From positions 2,790,001 to 2,854,000 of the forward strand of contig NZ_CP086727.1 in NCBI RefSeq assembly GCF_020906275.1: a DNA stretch of 64,000 bases. The letters run 5' to 3'. The DNA is from Parasphingorhabdus litoris DSM 22379 (GTDB taxonomy: Bacteria; Pseudomonadota; Alphaproteobacteria; Sphingomonadales; Sphingomonadaceae). Shown piece by piece: positions 25,582-34,410 of this stretch. Each line of letters opens with the position of its first letter. Within the stretch, counting starts at the first letter, position 1. Made by a program: the position numbers and the translations under genes. Under the pieces are notes generated by a model that searched no databases, was not told where the DNA came from, and saw only the letters and a list, made by a program, of their open reading frames with translations.

Positions 25582-27297
25582 ATGAGTATTGGTGTTATTT
25601 TGCCGCGGAAATTACTATCTTCCATCCTATTGGCCCTGTCTGTCCCTGCATTGGGACAGCAGGTTGCTATGGCTCAAGACAAGCAGACTGCTGCGCTAGA
25701 TACTGGCATCTGGACGGTTGGTTTTCCGGAACCCGATGTTTCGGATCGGTCCGTATCCCGCCCTCTCACACAATCATCAGATGCCGGGAACCTAACAGTT
25801 CCTCAAATTCAAACGCCTGAAGAAACACTGCTGGTCAGCGAAGGTTCGGAAAATTTCAGGATTGGGGCTATTGGCGTGGTCGGTGCCAATGCGTTGAACG
25901 TCGCTGTTTTTTCGTCTGTTGTAGAAAGTTTTATCGGCCAGGAGGCAACCGAGGAAGAGCTCGCCTCATTGACGCAGCAAATAGCTGATATTGCAAGGGA
26001 AGAAGGCTATATTTTCGCGTCAGCCTATATACCGGAACAGTCGGTTGAATTGGGTGTGCTGGAGATCCAATTGATCGAAGGCACGATCGATACGGTGCGG
26101 ATCATCGGTTCGGACAATCAGCATCTGCACAAAATCCTGTCCTCCCTGGAAGGCAAAGTCGCGCATCGTCCCGAAATTGAACGCAAATTGCTGCTGGCCG
26201 GAGATATTCCCGATATCCGGGTGCGGTCCACGAATTTTCTGCAGGACAATGGTTTGAACATTTTGCAAGTCAAGGTTCGCGAACGCGGCGATCGTGTCCG
26301 CATACAGGCCGACAATTACGGCAGCGACAGCTTCGGTCCGGTACGAGCCCGACTTTCCGGCGATATCCGGGCGGCGATCCATGATTCCGATGCCCTCGGC
26401 GTGTCCATACGAACCAATCCGATCGAACCCGACGAGATACTATCAGTCAACGGCTATTACGAAGCCTCGATTGGTACAAACGGGTTGAAAGCGGGGATCG
26501 CCGGCTCGGTAGGCGACACCGCTCCAGGGGGCAATGCGGCAGGCTCCGACATTTCCGGAGAAAGTCGCTACTTGGCACTATTTGCCAGCTATCCACTTGT
26601 GCGGGCTTCATCCGGCAGCCTCTGGGTGGAAACCGAAGCCGCCTATTTGTCGATCGACCGCGATGATTTGAACGCTCTGATCCGTGAAGACACGCAAGTC
26701 ACGGTATCAATGGGCGTTCGGGGTGAATTACCGTTTGCCGGTGGAAGGGTGCGGGCCGGTGCTGCCATTGTCCAGGGGTTTGATATTTTCGACGCGACCC
26801 GCTTCGGCAATCCGTTGGCATCACGGCGTGACGGCGACGGCGTATTTACCAAGGGCGAATATTGGGCAGATTTCAGGACCGGGTTAACCAAAGACCTTAG
26901 TATCTATCTTGCTGCCCGCGGCCAAATCGCCAACCGTCAGCTGCTCGCTGCTCAGGAAATCAGCATCGGCGGTGCTTATCGCGTGCGCGGCTTTGATTTC
27001 AGCGAATTGTCAGGCGATGAAGGTTTTTACAGCTTGGCCGAGCTGCGATATAATGTGAAATCACAACTATCGTGGCTGAAAAGATTACAAATCTATGGTT
27101 TTGCCGACTTGGGCTATGTCAATGACATTGCCAGCGATAGTAGCGAAGGTACACTGATTTCTGCCGGACCAGGCGTTCGCGGACGCATCGGGCCATTTGA
27201 TTTCGAACTAGAAACAGCGCTTCCAATCAATCGTGACAGACGCAATAGCGAAGACAAAAGCCCCCATGTGAATATCCGAGTGGGATTGGACCTTTAG
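25582..27297 (+). CDS. TpsB-family outer-membrane transporter (ShlB/FhaC/HecB type)
   Basis: 571 residues. A signal peptide (SSILLALSVPALGQQVAMAQ) precedes a POTRA domain (FRIGAIGVVGANALN ... EGYIFASAYIPEQ ... LEIQLIEGTIDTVRI), then a 16-strand barrel with the conserved ISIGGAYRVRGFDFSEL (the VRGF/Y motif of the L6 loop) and a terminal strand ending in Leu (NIRVGLDL). TpsB proteins export a large TpsA exoprotein across the outer membrane. No TpsA gene is within the window, so the substrate is elsewhere. It is divergent from FecR over a 150-bp spacer that probably holds both promoters. Confidence 0.93.
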   Translation: MSIGVILPRKLLSSILLALSVPALGQQVAMAQDKQTAALDTGIWTVGFPEPDVSDRSVSRPLTQSSDAGNLTVPQIQTPEETLLVSEGSENFRIGAIGVVGANALNVAVFSSVVESFIGQEATEEELASLTQQIADIAREEGYIFASAYIPEQSVELGVLEIQLIEGTIDTVRIIGSDNQHLHKILSSLEGKVAHRPEIERKLLLAGDIPDIRVRSTNFLQDNGLNILQVKVRERGDRVRIQADNYGSDSFGPVRARLSGDIRAAIHDSDALGVSIRTNPIEPDEILSVNGYYEASIGTNGLKAGIAGSVGDTAPGGNAAGSDISGESRYLALFASYPLVRASSGSLWVETEAAYLSIDRDDLNALIREDTQVTVSMGVRGELPFAGGRVRAGAAIVQGFDIFDATRFGNPLASRRDGDGVFTKGEYWADFRTGLTKDLSIYLAARGQIANRQLLAAQEISIGGAYRVRGFDFSELSGDEGFYSLAELRYNVKSQLSWLKRLQIYGFADLGYVNDIASDSSEGTLISAGPGVRGRIGPFDFELETALPINRDRRNSEDKSPHVNIRVGLDL

Positions 27298-27577
27298 CGT
27301 ACAGATGAGATGGCTCGTTGTTTCCTGTTTTTCTATCCGAGCTAAAAAGCAACAACACTAAACCAAGCTAGACGTCGCGCTGCTTGGTCTTGGATACCCA
27401 TGCTTGTAATGACCCTTTCTCCGCCCTGTTAAGGCGTTGAGACAAGCGAGTTGATTTTTCTGTAGTAGTGTCGGAAGCAGAATGGCAGTTCTCAATCTGT
27501 CGCCGCCACAAAGCAGACAGTCTGCTTTCGGCCCACTGGCTGTCAACGAATGATCCAGCTAATAAGATTTGATTGAA
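27298..27577. other. Intergenic spacer with a dispersed CAGTCTGC...CGGCCC motif
   Basis: A gap of about 280 bp between the convergent TpsB and LytTR genes. It shows no convincing gene. At 27514-27545 it carries GCAGACAGTCTGCTTTCGGC, a sequence type that also occurs at 41113, 56160 and 62700 in this window. Confidence 0.45.
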
Positions 27578-29083
27578 TTATCCCAATGCACGCCGAACGG
27601 ACGGCATGATCCGACGACTTACCGGCACTTCGCTTGCGTCCGAAAGTACAAGCCAGCCATTGCCTTGATCGCTTCGTTTCAATGACTGCACATGGCGGGT
27701 GTTAACCAAGTGGGACCGATGAACACGTATGAATGTCAAGGACAGCCGCTTCTCTACTTCGGAAAGCGACTCGTTGTGGAGCAGTTCGCGACCATCGTCG
27801 GTGAGTATTTCGACGTAGCCACCTGAGCTTCGAAGTTGTATGATCCGATCCGCTGTTATTCGATCAATCCGTCCGTTGCTCTTCACCGCAATTTCGACTG
27901 GCTTTTCCGCTTGAACTACCTGCTCTAGGGCAAGTTCCAGACGGTTGGCGCGTCCCTCCGCTTCTCTTCGGCGTCGAACTTGTTCAGCTGCATTGAATGC
28001 ACTTTCCGCTAAGAGGAAGATCATTAGCAAAGCGACGAGATAGAAGAACAAAACGTCGAGAAAGTAAGACAGAAAAGCGAGGTTCGTCGTCACGAAAATC
28101 AGGCCGATCACCAGATAGCGTCGAGCACGATACGCTTTCTTGAAAGACCAATATGATAGCAAAATAACACTAAGTGCAATTGGCGCTAGCATCGCAGCCG
28201 CCGCCTTTTGATCATAACCCTCGACAGCGATTATACCGACTAAACTGAGGATAGCCGACGCGAAAATGACAAGCGTTGTTTTGTGCGGCGCGAAGAGGCT
28301 TGAAACCAGTGATGAGAAGCTTACGCCAAACGCAGACGAAAATATGACAATGAGCATTAACCGGATATCATGTGTCGGGTATGTATAAGCGATCATCCCG
28401 CGCGAAAGCTCGGCTGATAGCTGCAAAGCAGCGAACGCACACATGGAAAACAAAGAGAGGCTTGTTTGTCGCTGTCGTCCAGAAACGGCAGTCGTCAAAA
28501 AATATATCATCGTGAGCACAAACAGCCCTAATGTCGGCAGTGATGGCCAGTAGTGCGCCATTATCGTATGTTGGGGATCCTTAGCAGGACCGATCCCAAT
28601 CCAATGGACCGGGTGAGCGAGGTTTAGAAGGCCGCCATGGGATGAAGCCTTCAGGACGATCGTATTCTCTCCCGCTTGAAAGAGAGTTTGCGGCGCATAG
28701 ATCACAGCATCCATAAAACCGCTGGATTCTCGCTCTGGATCCAAGTGGGGCGATCCATTCGACCCTATGAACTGCCCATTCAAATAGACATCTGATGAGA
28801 ACTTTCCGGATATCAGTACAGCTAGAGGCTCTCCTTTCGGTCCCGTAGTTTGGTCAAGATTGACCAGCGTCTTGATCCAAATGGCCTTGTCTTGAGGATC
28901 AACTGCGTTCGCGATTATCATGGCGCAATTCGCTGCCTCGAAGCTCGGAGGTGGTCCTGCTGCGGACGAAGCAGGACAAACGACGACATTGCTATACTCT
29001 ATACTTTCGAAGCCTGAACCTTGCGCATAGCCAGCGCTCTGAATTGCCAAATAAAGGCCAAGAAAAATAATTAGTCTGGTCAT
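27578..29083 (-). CDS. LytTR regulator with periplasmic sensor domain and multi-TM region
   Basis: 501 residues. A signal sequence (IIFLGLYLAIQSAGYAQG) and an N-terminal jelly-roll-like sensor of about 150 residues (IWIKTLVNLDQ ... VYLNGQFIGSNGSPHL) resemble 7TMR-DISMED2. About seven transmembrane helices span residues 175-365, then a short coiled coil (AAEQVRRRREAEGRANRLELAL) and a C-terminal LytTR DNA-binding domain (DRIIQLRSSGGYVEILTDDG, FIRVHRSHLVNTRHV). So signal sensing and DNA binding are in one membrane protein. Its targets are unknown; it is divergent from the pseudogene at 29207. Confidence 0.9.
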   Translation of the reverse strand: MTRLIIFLGLYLAIQSAGYAQGSGFESIEYSNVVVCPASSAAGPPPSFEAANCAMIIANAVDPQDKAIWIKTLVNLDQTTGPKGEPLAVLISGKFSSDVYLNGQFIGSNGSPHLDPERESSGFMDAVIYAPQTLFQAGENTIVLKASSHGGLLNLAHPVHWIGIGPAKDPQHTIMAHYWPSLPTLGLFVLTMIYFLTTAVSGRQRQTSLSLFSMCAFAALQLSAELSRGMIAYTYPTHDIRLMLIVIFSSAFGVSFSSLVSSLFAPHKTTLVIFASAILSLVGIIAVEGYDQKAAAAMLAPIALSVILLSYWSFKKAYRARRYLVIGLIFVTTNLAFLSYFLDVLFFYLVALLMIFLLAESAFNAAEQVRRRREAEGRANRLELALEQVVQAEKPVEIAVKSNGRIDRITADRIIQLRSSGGYVEILTDDGRELLHNESLSEVEKRLSLTFIRVHRSHLVNTRHVQSLKRSDQGNGWLVLSDASEVPVSRRIMPSVRRALG

Positions 29084-29206
29084 ACATGCCGCCTACCTCA
29101 GGCTGGCAAGATCGTGAAGCACCGTTCGTCAGACGGACGCTACCACTCAATAGTAGCCGCGTTTCCGAATCTAAAAGTCAATTAATATACTAGCAAAAAA
29201 TACAGA

Positions 29207-29660
29207 GTGGTTAGCATCGTTCATGAACGCGTTGCATCCATCGCCAAAGTCAAAGCTAATATTGTTGCAGCTTTTATCATGCCATCTGTGGCACACGCTG
29301 AAACCATAGCGGCATCAGCAGTCTCTGCTCCAGCCGGCGAGACTCCAATTGTATTCGAGTCGAATGCCGAGGACCGAGTAGACGCATTTTCAGGCACACT
29401 GCAGGTTAAGGAAAACCATGATGATCACAGCAGCAGGTTCATGACACTTCGTTATGTCCGGTTCCCGGCGACCGGCGACGCACCGGGTTCTCCTATTGTC
29501 TATTTAGCAGGAGGCCCCGGTAGCTCCGGCATAGCAACTGCGAAGTGGCGGTGCTTTCGGGTATTCATGGCAATGCGAGAATTCGGCGATGTCATTGCAT
29601 TTTATCAACGTGGCACTGGCATGTCCAATGACGTTCCTCTGTGCAAGTCACCATCGGAAT
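29207..29660 (+). pseudogene. N-terminal fragment of an exported S33-type alpha/beta hydrolase
   Basis: From GTG 29207 the frame gives a putative signal sequence and then LRYVRFPATGDAPGSPIVYL followed by AGGPGSSGI, the oxyanion-hole region of peptidase-family S33 (proline-iminopeptidase/TAP-like) hydrolases. Then come FGDVIAFYQRGTGMSNDVPL. At about 29650 it breaks into a sterol-desaturase sequence, losing the nucleophile elbow, Asp and His. It cannot be an active enzyme. Confidence 0.8.
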
Positions 29661-30000
29661 TTTCCAACACGCAAATATCGATCTGAAGCTCGGCGTCTGG
29701 GAATATATCTTCTCAATCGGCGACAATTCAATCGACGACAATTACCACTATCCCGACAAGGGTGTTGATGGCAGCAATTATGGCGGTGAGTTTATCATCA
29801 ATGAAATCCTGTTCGGTACCTTCCACAAGGTGAAAGGCGAACGCCCGCACGATCATATCGGCATCGGCACCGCGCCCAATTATCCGATGACGTTTGCCGG
29901 ACTGCTGATCGCACCGTTCCTGAGGGACCAAAAAATATTTGGCGGTGAGGGTGAAACAACCAGGGATCAGGCCGCCAGCAACCTAAAAAATTACTTATAG
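29641..30000 (+). pseudogene. C-terminal fragment of a fatty-acid hydroxylase/sterol desaturase
   Basis: Starting at 29641 in another frame than the hydrolase fragment, the sequence reads GIFQHANIDLKLGVWEYIFS, then NYGGEFIINEILFGTFHKVK, then HIGIGTAPNYPMTFAGLLIA. This is the C-terminal part of the sterol-desaturase family (FQHANI ... NYGGxLIxxDxxFGTF). The HRxHH metal-ligand box normally found between them is missing (NSIDDNYHYPDKG stands there). The N-terminal membrane helices are absent. It has been joined end-to-end to the S33 hydrolase fragment by a deletion. Confidence 0.8.
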
Positions 30001-30072
30001 TATTGGTGACTGAGACTTGTAGACTCCAAGTCTACTTATTTCGTAATTGATTGATGGCGGCAGGGAAATATT

Positions 30073-31116
30073 GTGTCTTGGATAAAACGTATCGGAATAT
30101 CATTGCTATTGGCGGTTCTGTTGGGCGGGTCGGGCACCTATATTTGGGCAAAGCTGCCGGTCACGGTCGACCGGGAAAAGGCGGATGCTGCTGTAGAACT
30201 GCTTGCTAACCGGTCTGTTGGCGAGCTTGGCTACAAAGAGGGGTATTTCGAGCATGAAGGCCGCTCGCTTCACTATGTCGAAGCTGGAACCGGTGAACCC
30301 ATTGTGTTCTTACACGGTTTCCCATCTTTCTGGTTCTCATTTTTGCGTCAAGTCGAGCATTTCGGTGGCGACTACAGGGTGATCGCAATTGACGGGCTGG
30401 GTGCTGGAAAGTCAGACGCGCCATCCAACGTAGAGGCGTATCAACTGGAAGCGATGGGCGCGCATCTCGCCGCGCTGCTGGATCACCTTGGCGAAGAGCG
30501 TATCCACATTGTCGGGCACGACTGGGGCTCGGCCTTCGCCATTGGTTTTGCGCAAAGCTATCCGGACCGTGTGCTGTCGGTGACCGGGATCAGTGCTCCG
30601 GCGCTCAATGCCAGCCTTCATGCGCTGGAGGTGGATCCCAAGGCGCGTAAAAGTGCTGCTTATGTGGAGCGTTTCAAGCGCGCCAATCCGCCGCTTTTGG
30701 TCCTGCTTGGAACGGCCGCTTCGATATATGATGGCGCGTATCGGCCCTTGGTGGAAGATGGCAAACTGTCACCCGATGAAGGCACGCTCTTCCGGAATGG
30801 GACGAGCGATGCGAAGCGCACCAACGCCCATATCAACTGGTATCGCGCGAACATTCCCCATCCCGACGATTTGAGTGAAACTGACTTCTGGCCTTCTCGT
30901 GATGCGCGTGTGACCGCACCTGCGCTATATATCTGGGGTGACGACGATCCCATTTACAACAAGGTAGCGATGGATCGGCTTACGATATTATCGGACCAGT
31001 CACGCATGGTCACGTTTCCAGGGGTCGGTCACTGGCCGCATGTTCGCAGGGCTGAGGAGGTGAATATAGCAATGGCCGAGCATATCGCAGCAGCCTCGCC
31101 GGCCAATGCAGACTAA
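30073..31116 (+). CDS. Membrane-anchored epoxide-hydrolase/haloalkane-dehalogenase-like enzyme
   Basis: 347 residues with a GTG start and AGGGA upstream. An N-terminal anchor (IGISLLLAVLLGGSGTYIW, residues 7-25) is followed by an alpha/beta-hydrolase with oxyanion motif FLHGFPSFWFSF, nucleophile elbow GHDWGS (Asp150, not Ser), a late acid in WGDDDPIYN and catalytic His320 in GVGHWPH. An Asp nucleophile points to epoxide hydrolase, dehalogenase or fluoroacetate-dehalogenase chemistry through an alkyl-enzyme ester. It is convergent with the PQQ dehydrogenase with a 4-bp overlap (31113-31116), and probably belongs to the same catabolic locus. Confidence 0.88.
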   Translation: MSWIKRIGISLLLAVLLGGSGTYIWAKLPVTVDREKADAAVELLANRSVGELGYKEGYFEHEGRSLHYVEAGTGEPIVFLHGFPSFWFSFLRQVEHFGGDYRVIAIDGLGAGKSDAPSNVEAYQLEAMGAHLAALLDHLGEERIHIVGHDWGSAFAIGFAQSYPDRVLSVTGISAPALNASLHALEVDPKARKSAAYVERFKRANPPLLVLLGTAASIYDGAYRPLVEDGKLSPDEGTLFRNGTSDAKRTNAHINWYRANIPHPDDLSETDFWPSRDARVTAPALYIWGDDDPIYNKVAMDRLTILSDQSRMVTFPGVGHWPHVRRAEEVNIAMAEHIAAASPANAD

Positions 31117-33599
31117 TCCTCCAGCGCGTAAGCGATGACATATCCCCCTTTGCCGTCAACAACAGCCTGAGAATCGATATATTGGTTTGTCGCTGGATCA
31201 CGCGGATAGCGCCAGGTTGGATTGGGCACGGTAACAATCAGATATTGTTTCCCGTTTTGCCGTGAACGATAGGTCATGGGCGTGGCCAAACCGTTGCCGG
31301 GCAGCTTTGATTCCCACTTAACCTCGCCGGTGCGAAGATCATAGGCGCGGACTTTTTCATCCATGGTGGAGCTTAGGAAGGTAAGGCCGCCACGTGTTGT
31401 CAGTGTACCGGCACGCACCGCCGTTCCCACTTCATAGGGGATACCGGACCGGATGTTGAATGGTCCAGACTGGCTCATGTCCCCTGCTGGACGGCTCCAC
31501 AGCAATTCCTTGGTATTGAGGTCGATCACCGCAATTTGCGACCATGGTGGTTCAAAGCATGGAACATGGGTTCCGAGCCGCGACATGAATGGCTGCGGAT
31601 AGCCATAGGCAGAGATCCGGCGGAAGTCGTATGGATCGTTTGGATCAGGATCACCTAGCTCGGGTATCGGTGCGTCATCCGTGTACCGGACATTCGGATG
31701 GTTCGGCCCCAGCACGAATTGCGCAATCGGCCCCGCTTCGGCAACCTGTTCCTTGGTCACCATACTCAGTCGGTGCGCGAGCATCATTGGCGCGGCGACC
31801 AGCAGACCGTTATCGGCATCGACAGACACACTGCCCCAGTTAAACCCGCCGAAATTGCCCGGATACAACATCGTCCCCGTCTGGGTGATGCCGGTCACCA
31901 TCGAAGGAGGTGTATACATGCCCTCATAGTTCATCGTGCGGTATTCGATCCGGCAGGCCATCTGGTCGATTGGGGTCAGACCCCACATGTCCTTTTCGTA
32001 GCGATAGGGATGAAAGTCCGGCAGTGGCGAGTCAGGCTGTGTCGGTGAGAGTTTCTCGCCCGGCACGTCGCTGCCCTGCGGGACCGGAACCTCAGGGATC
32101 GGGTGAACGGGTGTCCCATCGCGCCGATCAAGCAGGAAGATATCGCCCATCTTGGTCGGTACCGCGACCGACGGGACCAGTTCGTCTTTGAGGCGCACAT
32201 CAACCAGCACCGGTTGTGCGGGCACATCATAGTCCCACACATCATTATGGACTGTCTGGTATTTCCAGCGTTCTTTCCCCGTAGCAGCGTCTATAGCCAC
32301 CACTGCTGAAGAGTATTCTTCTTCGAACTTCCTGCGAATGCCGCCGAAATAATCCGGTGGAGGGTTACCGGTCGGTGCATAGATCAGGCCCAATTCAGCG
32401 TCATAACTCATGATCGACCAGACATTGGGCGTCCCTGGCGTGTAGGTCTCACCTTCAGATGGAAATCCGTTGTTGTCCGGATTGCCGAGATCCCAGGCCC
32501 AACTTAACTTACCGGTCATCGCGTTGAAAGCGCGAACCACACCCGACGGATGGCCCAGATTCTGCGTGTCCGCGACTTGGCCGCCAACAACCAGATTGTC
32601 GCCCGCTACCAGCGGAGACGAGGTTACCCAATATTCAAACCGTTCATGGTTGTCACCCATTCCTTTCCAAAGATCGACAACGCCATTTTCGCCGAAGTCG
32701 GTGCACAGCTCTCCGGTGTCGGCGTCAACGGCAAGGATGGTCGCGTCGACCGTCGAGGTGACGACCCGTTTTGCACATTGTCCGGCGTAGCCGTCGGGGG
32801 CTTCGTGGTAGCCGACCCCGCGACATGTGCGCGCATATTGATTTTCCATTGGCGGCTGAATGCCATGATCGTAGCGCCAGATTTCCTCGCCCGTCGCGTC
32901 GTCGATTGCGATCATCACGTTTCGTGCCGTGCACAGATATAATCTGCCGTCAATGTTCAGCGGGGTGGCCTTGAAATCCTCTTCCACGCCGGTGCGATAA
33001 CGCCAGACTTCTCTCAGTCCGCTGACCGTGTCGGCGTTAATGTCTTCAACCGTGGCGAAACGCGTGCCGCCTTCGGTGTTGCCATAGTGGCGCCAGTCAT
33101 CGCTGGCTGCCACGGCATCACCGGACCGGATCGTACCTTCGCCATTCCGGACATAATCCTGCATGCTGGCCAGCAGCAGAACCGCGATGGAGGCGAGTGA
33201 CGCACCGCCAACCCACCATCTATTTGCCGGCTGCTTTGATGTATCTTGACCTTCGTCGCTGGCAGGAATGCGAAGCGTTTGGCGATACCAGGGCGTCAGG
33301 AACCAGATGCCGAGGCCCAGCCACATCGCCAGCCTCGGCAGTAATCCGAGGAAGTGCAGCTCAGCCTCAAAGATCGACCAAATCAGCGTTACACCAAGAA
33401 TCGCCGCAAAAAATTTGGGGGCCTTGTCGCTGCGACGAAACACAAGGACGCCAACCGCTATGGTCGCGATCCCTGCCAATAGATAATAGGGGCTGCCACC
33501 AAGATAGATCAGGAAGCCGCCACCCAGAGTAAGCAACAAACCGATTAACCCCAGCAGGAGGATGAAGACCCAATGCAAAACACTCGACAACCTCATCAT
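31113..33599 (-). CDS. Membrane-bound PQQ-dependent dehydrogenase (glucose/quinate/shikimate type)
   Basis: 828 residues. The N-terminal ~155 residues have five hydrophobic segments (VFILLLGLIGLLLTLGGGFL and so on), as in membrane glucose dehydrogenase. The remainder is an eight-bladed quinoprotein propeller with tryptophan-docking repeats (ATGEEIWRYDHG, TGKERWKYQTVHNDVWDYDVPAQP, TKELLWSRPAGDMSQSGP). It oxidises a polyol, sugar or alcohol in the periplasm and passes electrons to ubiquinone. A dead copy of its C-terminus lies at 13.2-13.5 kb. The substrate is not decided by sequence alone; the gene set suggests a cyclic alcohol as well as sugars. Confidence 0.93.
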   Translation of the reverse strand: MMRLSSVLHWVFILLLGLIGLLLTLGGGFLIYLGGSPYYLLAGIATIAVGVLVFRRSDKAPKFFAAILGVTLIWSIFEAELHFLGLLPRLAMWLGLGIWFLTPWYRQTLRIPASDEGQDTSKQPANRWWVGGASLASIAVLLLASMQDYVRNGEGTIRSGDAVAASDDWRHYGNTEGGTRFATVEDINADTVSGLREVWRYRTGVEEDFKATPLNIDGRLYLCTARNVMIAIDDATGEEIWRYDHGIQPPMENQYARTCRGVGYHEAPDGYAGQCAKRVVTSTVDATILAVDADTGELCTDFGENGVVDLWKGMGDNHERFEYWVTSSPLVAGDNLVVGGQVADTQNLGHPSGVVRAFNAMTGKLSWAWDLGNPDNNGFPSEGETYTPGTPNVWSIMSYDAELGLIYAPTGNPPPDYFGGIRRKFEEEYSSAVVAIDAATGKERWKYQTVHNDVWDYDVPAQPVLVDVRLKDELVPSVAVPTKMGDIFLLDRRDGTPVHPIPEVPVPQGSDVPGEKLSPTQPDSPLPDFHPYRYEKDMWGLTPIDQMACRIEYRTMNYEGMYTPPSMVTGITQTGTMLYPGNFGGFNWGSVSVDADNGLLVAAPMMLAHRLSMVTKEQVAEAGPIAQFVLGPNHPNVRYTDDAPIPELGDPDPNDPYDFRRISAYGYPQPFMSRLGTHVPCFEPPWSQIAVIDLNTKELLWSRPAGDMSQSGPFNIRSGIPYEVGTAVRAGTLTTRGGLTFLSSTMDEKVRAYDLRTGEVKWESKLPGNGLATPMTYRSRQNGKQYLIVTVPNPTWRYPRDPATNQYIDSQAVVDGKGGYVIAYALED

Positions 33600-33637
33600 A
33601 TAATCCCCTTATCCTCAATCACGCTGCTGCTCCCCGC

Positions 33638-34396
33638 TTAGAGTGGGAAGATCGACGCACCTCCGTCGAGCACAATGCCTTGGCCCGTCATGAAATCGCT
33701 TTCACGCGATGCCAGGAAGACTGCAATGCCCTCCATGTCTTCGAACTCACCAATTCGGCCTATGGCGGAGCGACGCCGTGCAGCATCCTGAAATTGCTGA
33801 CTGGTATCAAGGGACATTTCTGTCTCAATAAAGCCCGGCATGATCGCATTGACGCGAATGCCGGCTTGCCCAAGCTCCATTGCTATCGCCTGTGTCAGGC
33901 CGATTACGGCTGCTTTGGTGGTAGAATAGCCCGCGGCACCGCCGCTGCCGACTTTTGCAGCAATGGACGAGGTGACGATCAATCGACCGGGAATTTTATT
34001 CGCGACCATATAGTCACTGACAGGCCCCCAGGTCTGAACAACGCTCATCAGGTTCAGATCGATCGTGTCGAGCCAAGTCTGTCTTCCAACCTGACTGGAC
34101 AGTCCGCGAAAACCCCCGCCGCCCGCATTGGCGAAACAGCTATCGACTTTACCGAAGCGCTCCAGCGTCTTAGCGAATGTTTCGGCGATAGCCGCTTCGT
34201 CAGTGACGTCACAGGCGTAGGCCTCCACATCACCACCCATAGAGCGAAGCTCTTCAACCGCAGCAGCATTTTTCTGCTCGTTGCGTCCCCAGATTGCGAC
34301 TTTCGCGCCAGCTTTCACCAGCCCGCGACAATAAGCCAAACCGAGCCCACCGTTTCCGCCGGTTACTATGGAAACGTGGCCTGAAAGATCGAACAT
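33638..34396 (-). CDS. SDR-family oxidoreductase in the PQQ/TonB locus
   Basis: 252 residues, a classical SDR: VTGGNGGLGLAYC cofactor loop, CDVTDEAA, CFANAGGGG, the catalytic Ser in IVTSSI, active site YSTTK, and MTGQGIVLDGG at the end. It lies 38 nt upstream of the PQQ gene and 14 nt downstream of the VOC lipoprotein on the same strand, so the three are one operon. A likely job is to oxidise or reduce an intermediate of the compound taken up by the nearby receptor. Confidence 0.93.
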   Translation of the reverse strand: MFDLSGHVSIVTGGNGGLGLAYCRGLVKAGAKVAIWGRNEQKNAAAVEELRSMGGDVEAYACDVTDEAAIAETFAKTLERFGKVDSCFANAGGGGFRGLSSQVGRQTWLDTIDLNLMSVVQTWGPVSDYMVANKIPGRLIVTSSIAAKVGSGGAAGYSTTKAAVIGLTQAIAMELGQAGIRVNAIMPGFIETEMSLDTSQQFQDAARRRSAIGRIGEFEDMEGIAVFLASRESDFMTGQGIVLDGGASIFPL

Positions 34397-34410
34397 TTTT
34401 TTAAAACCCC

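Noticed and set aside
33680..34384. Plus-strand frame of 234 codons
   Set aside because: Antisense to the SDR with a complete YSTTK active site.
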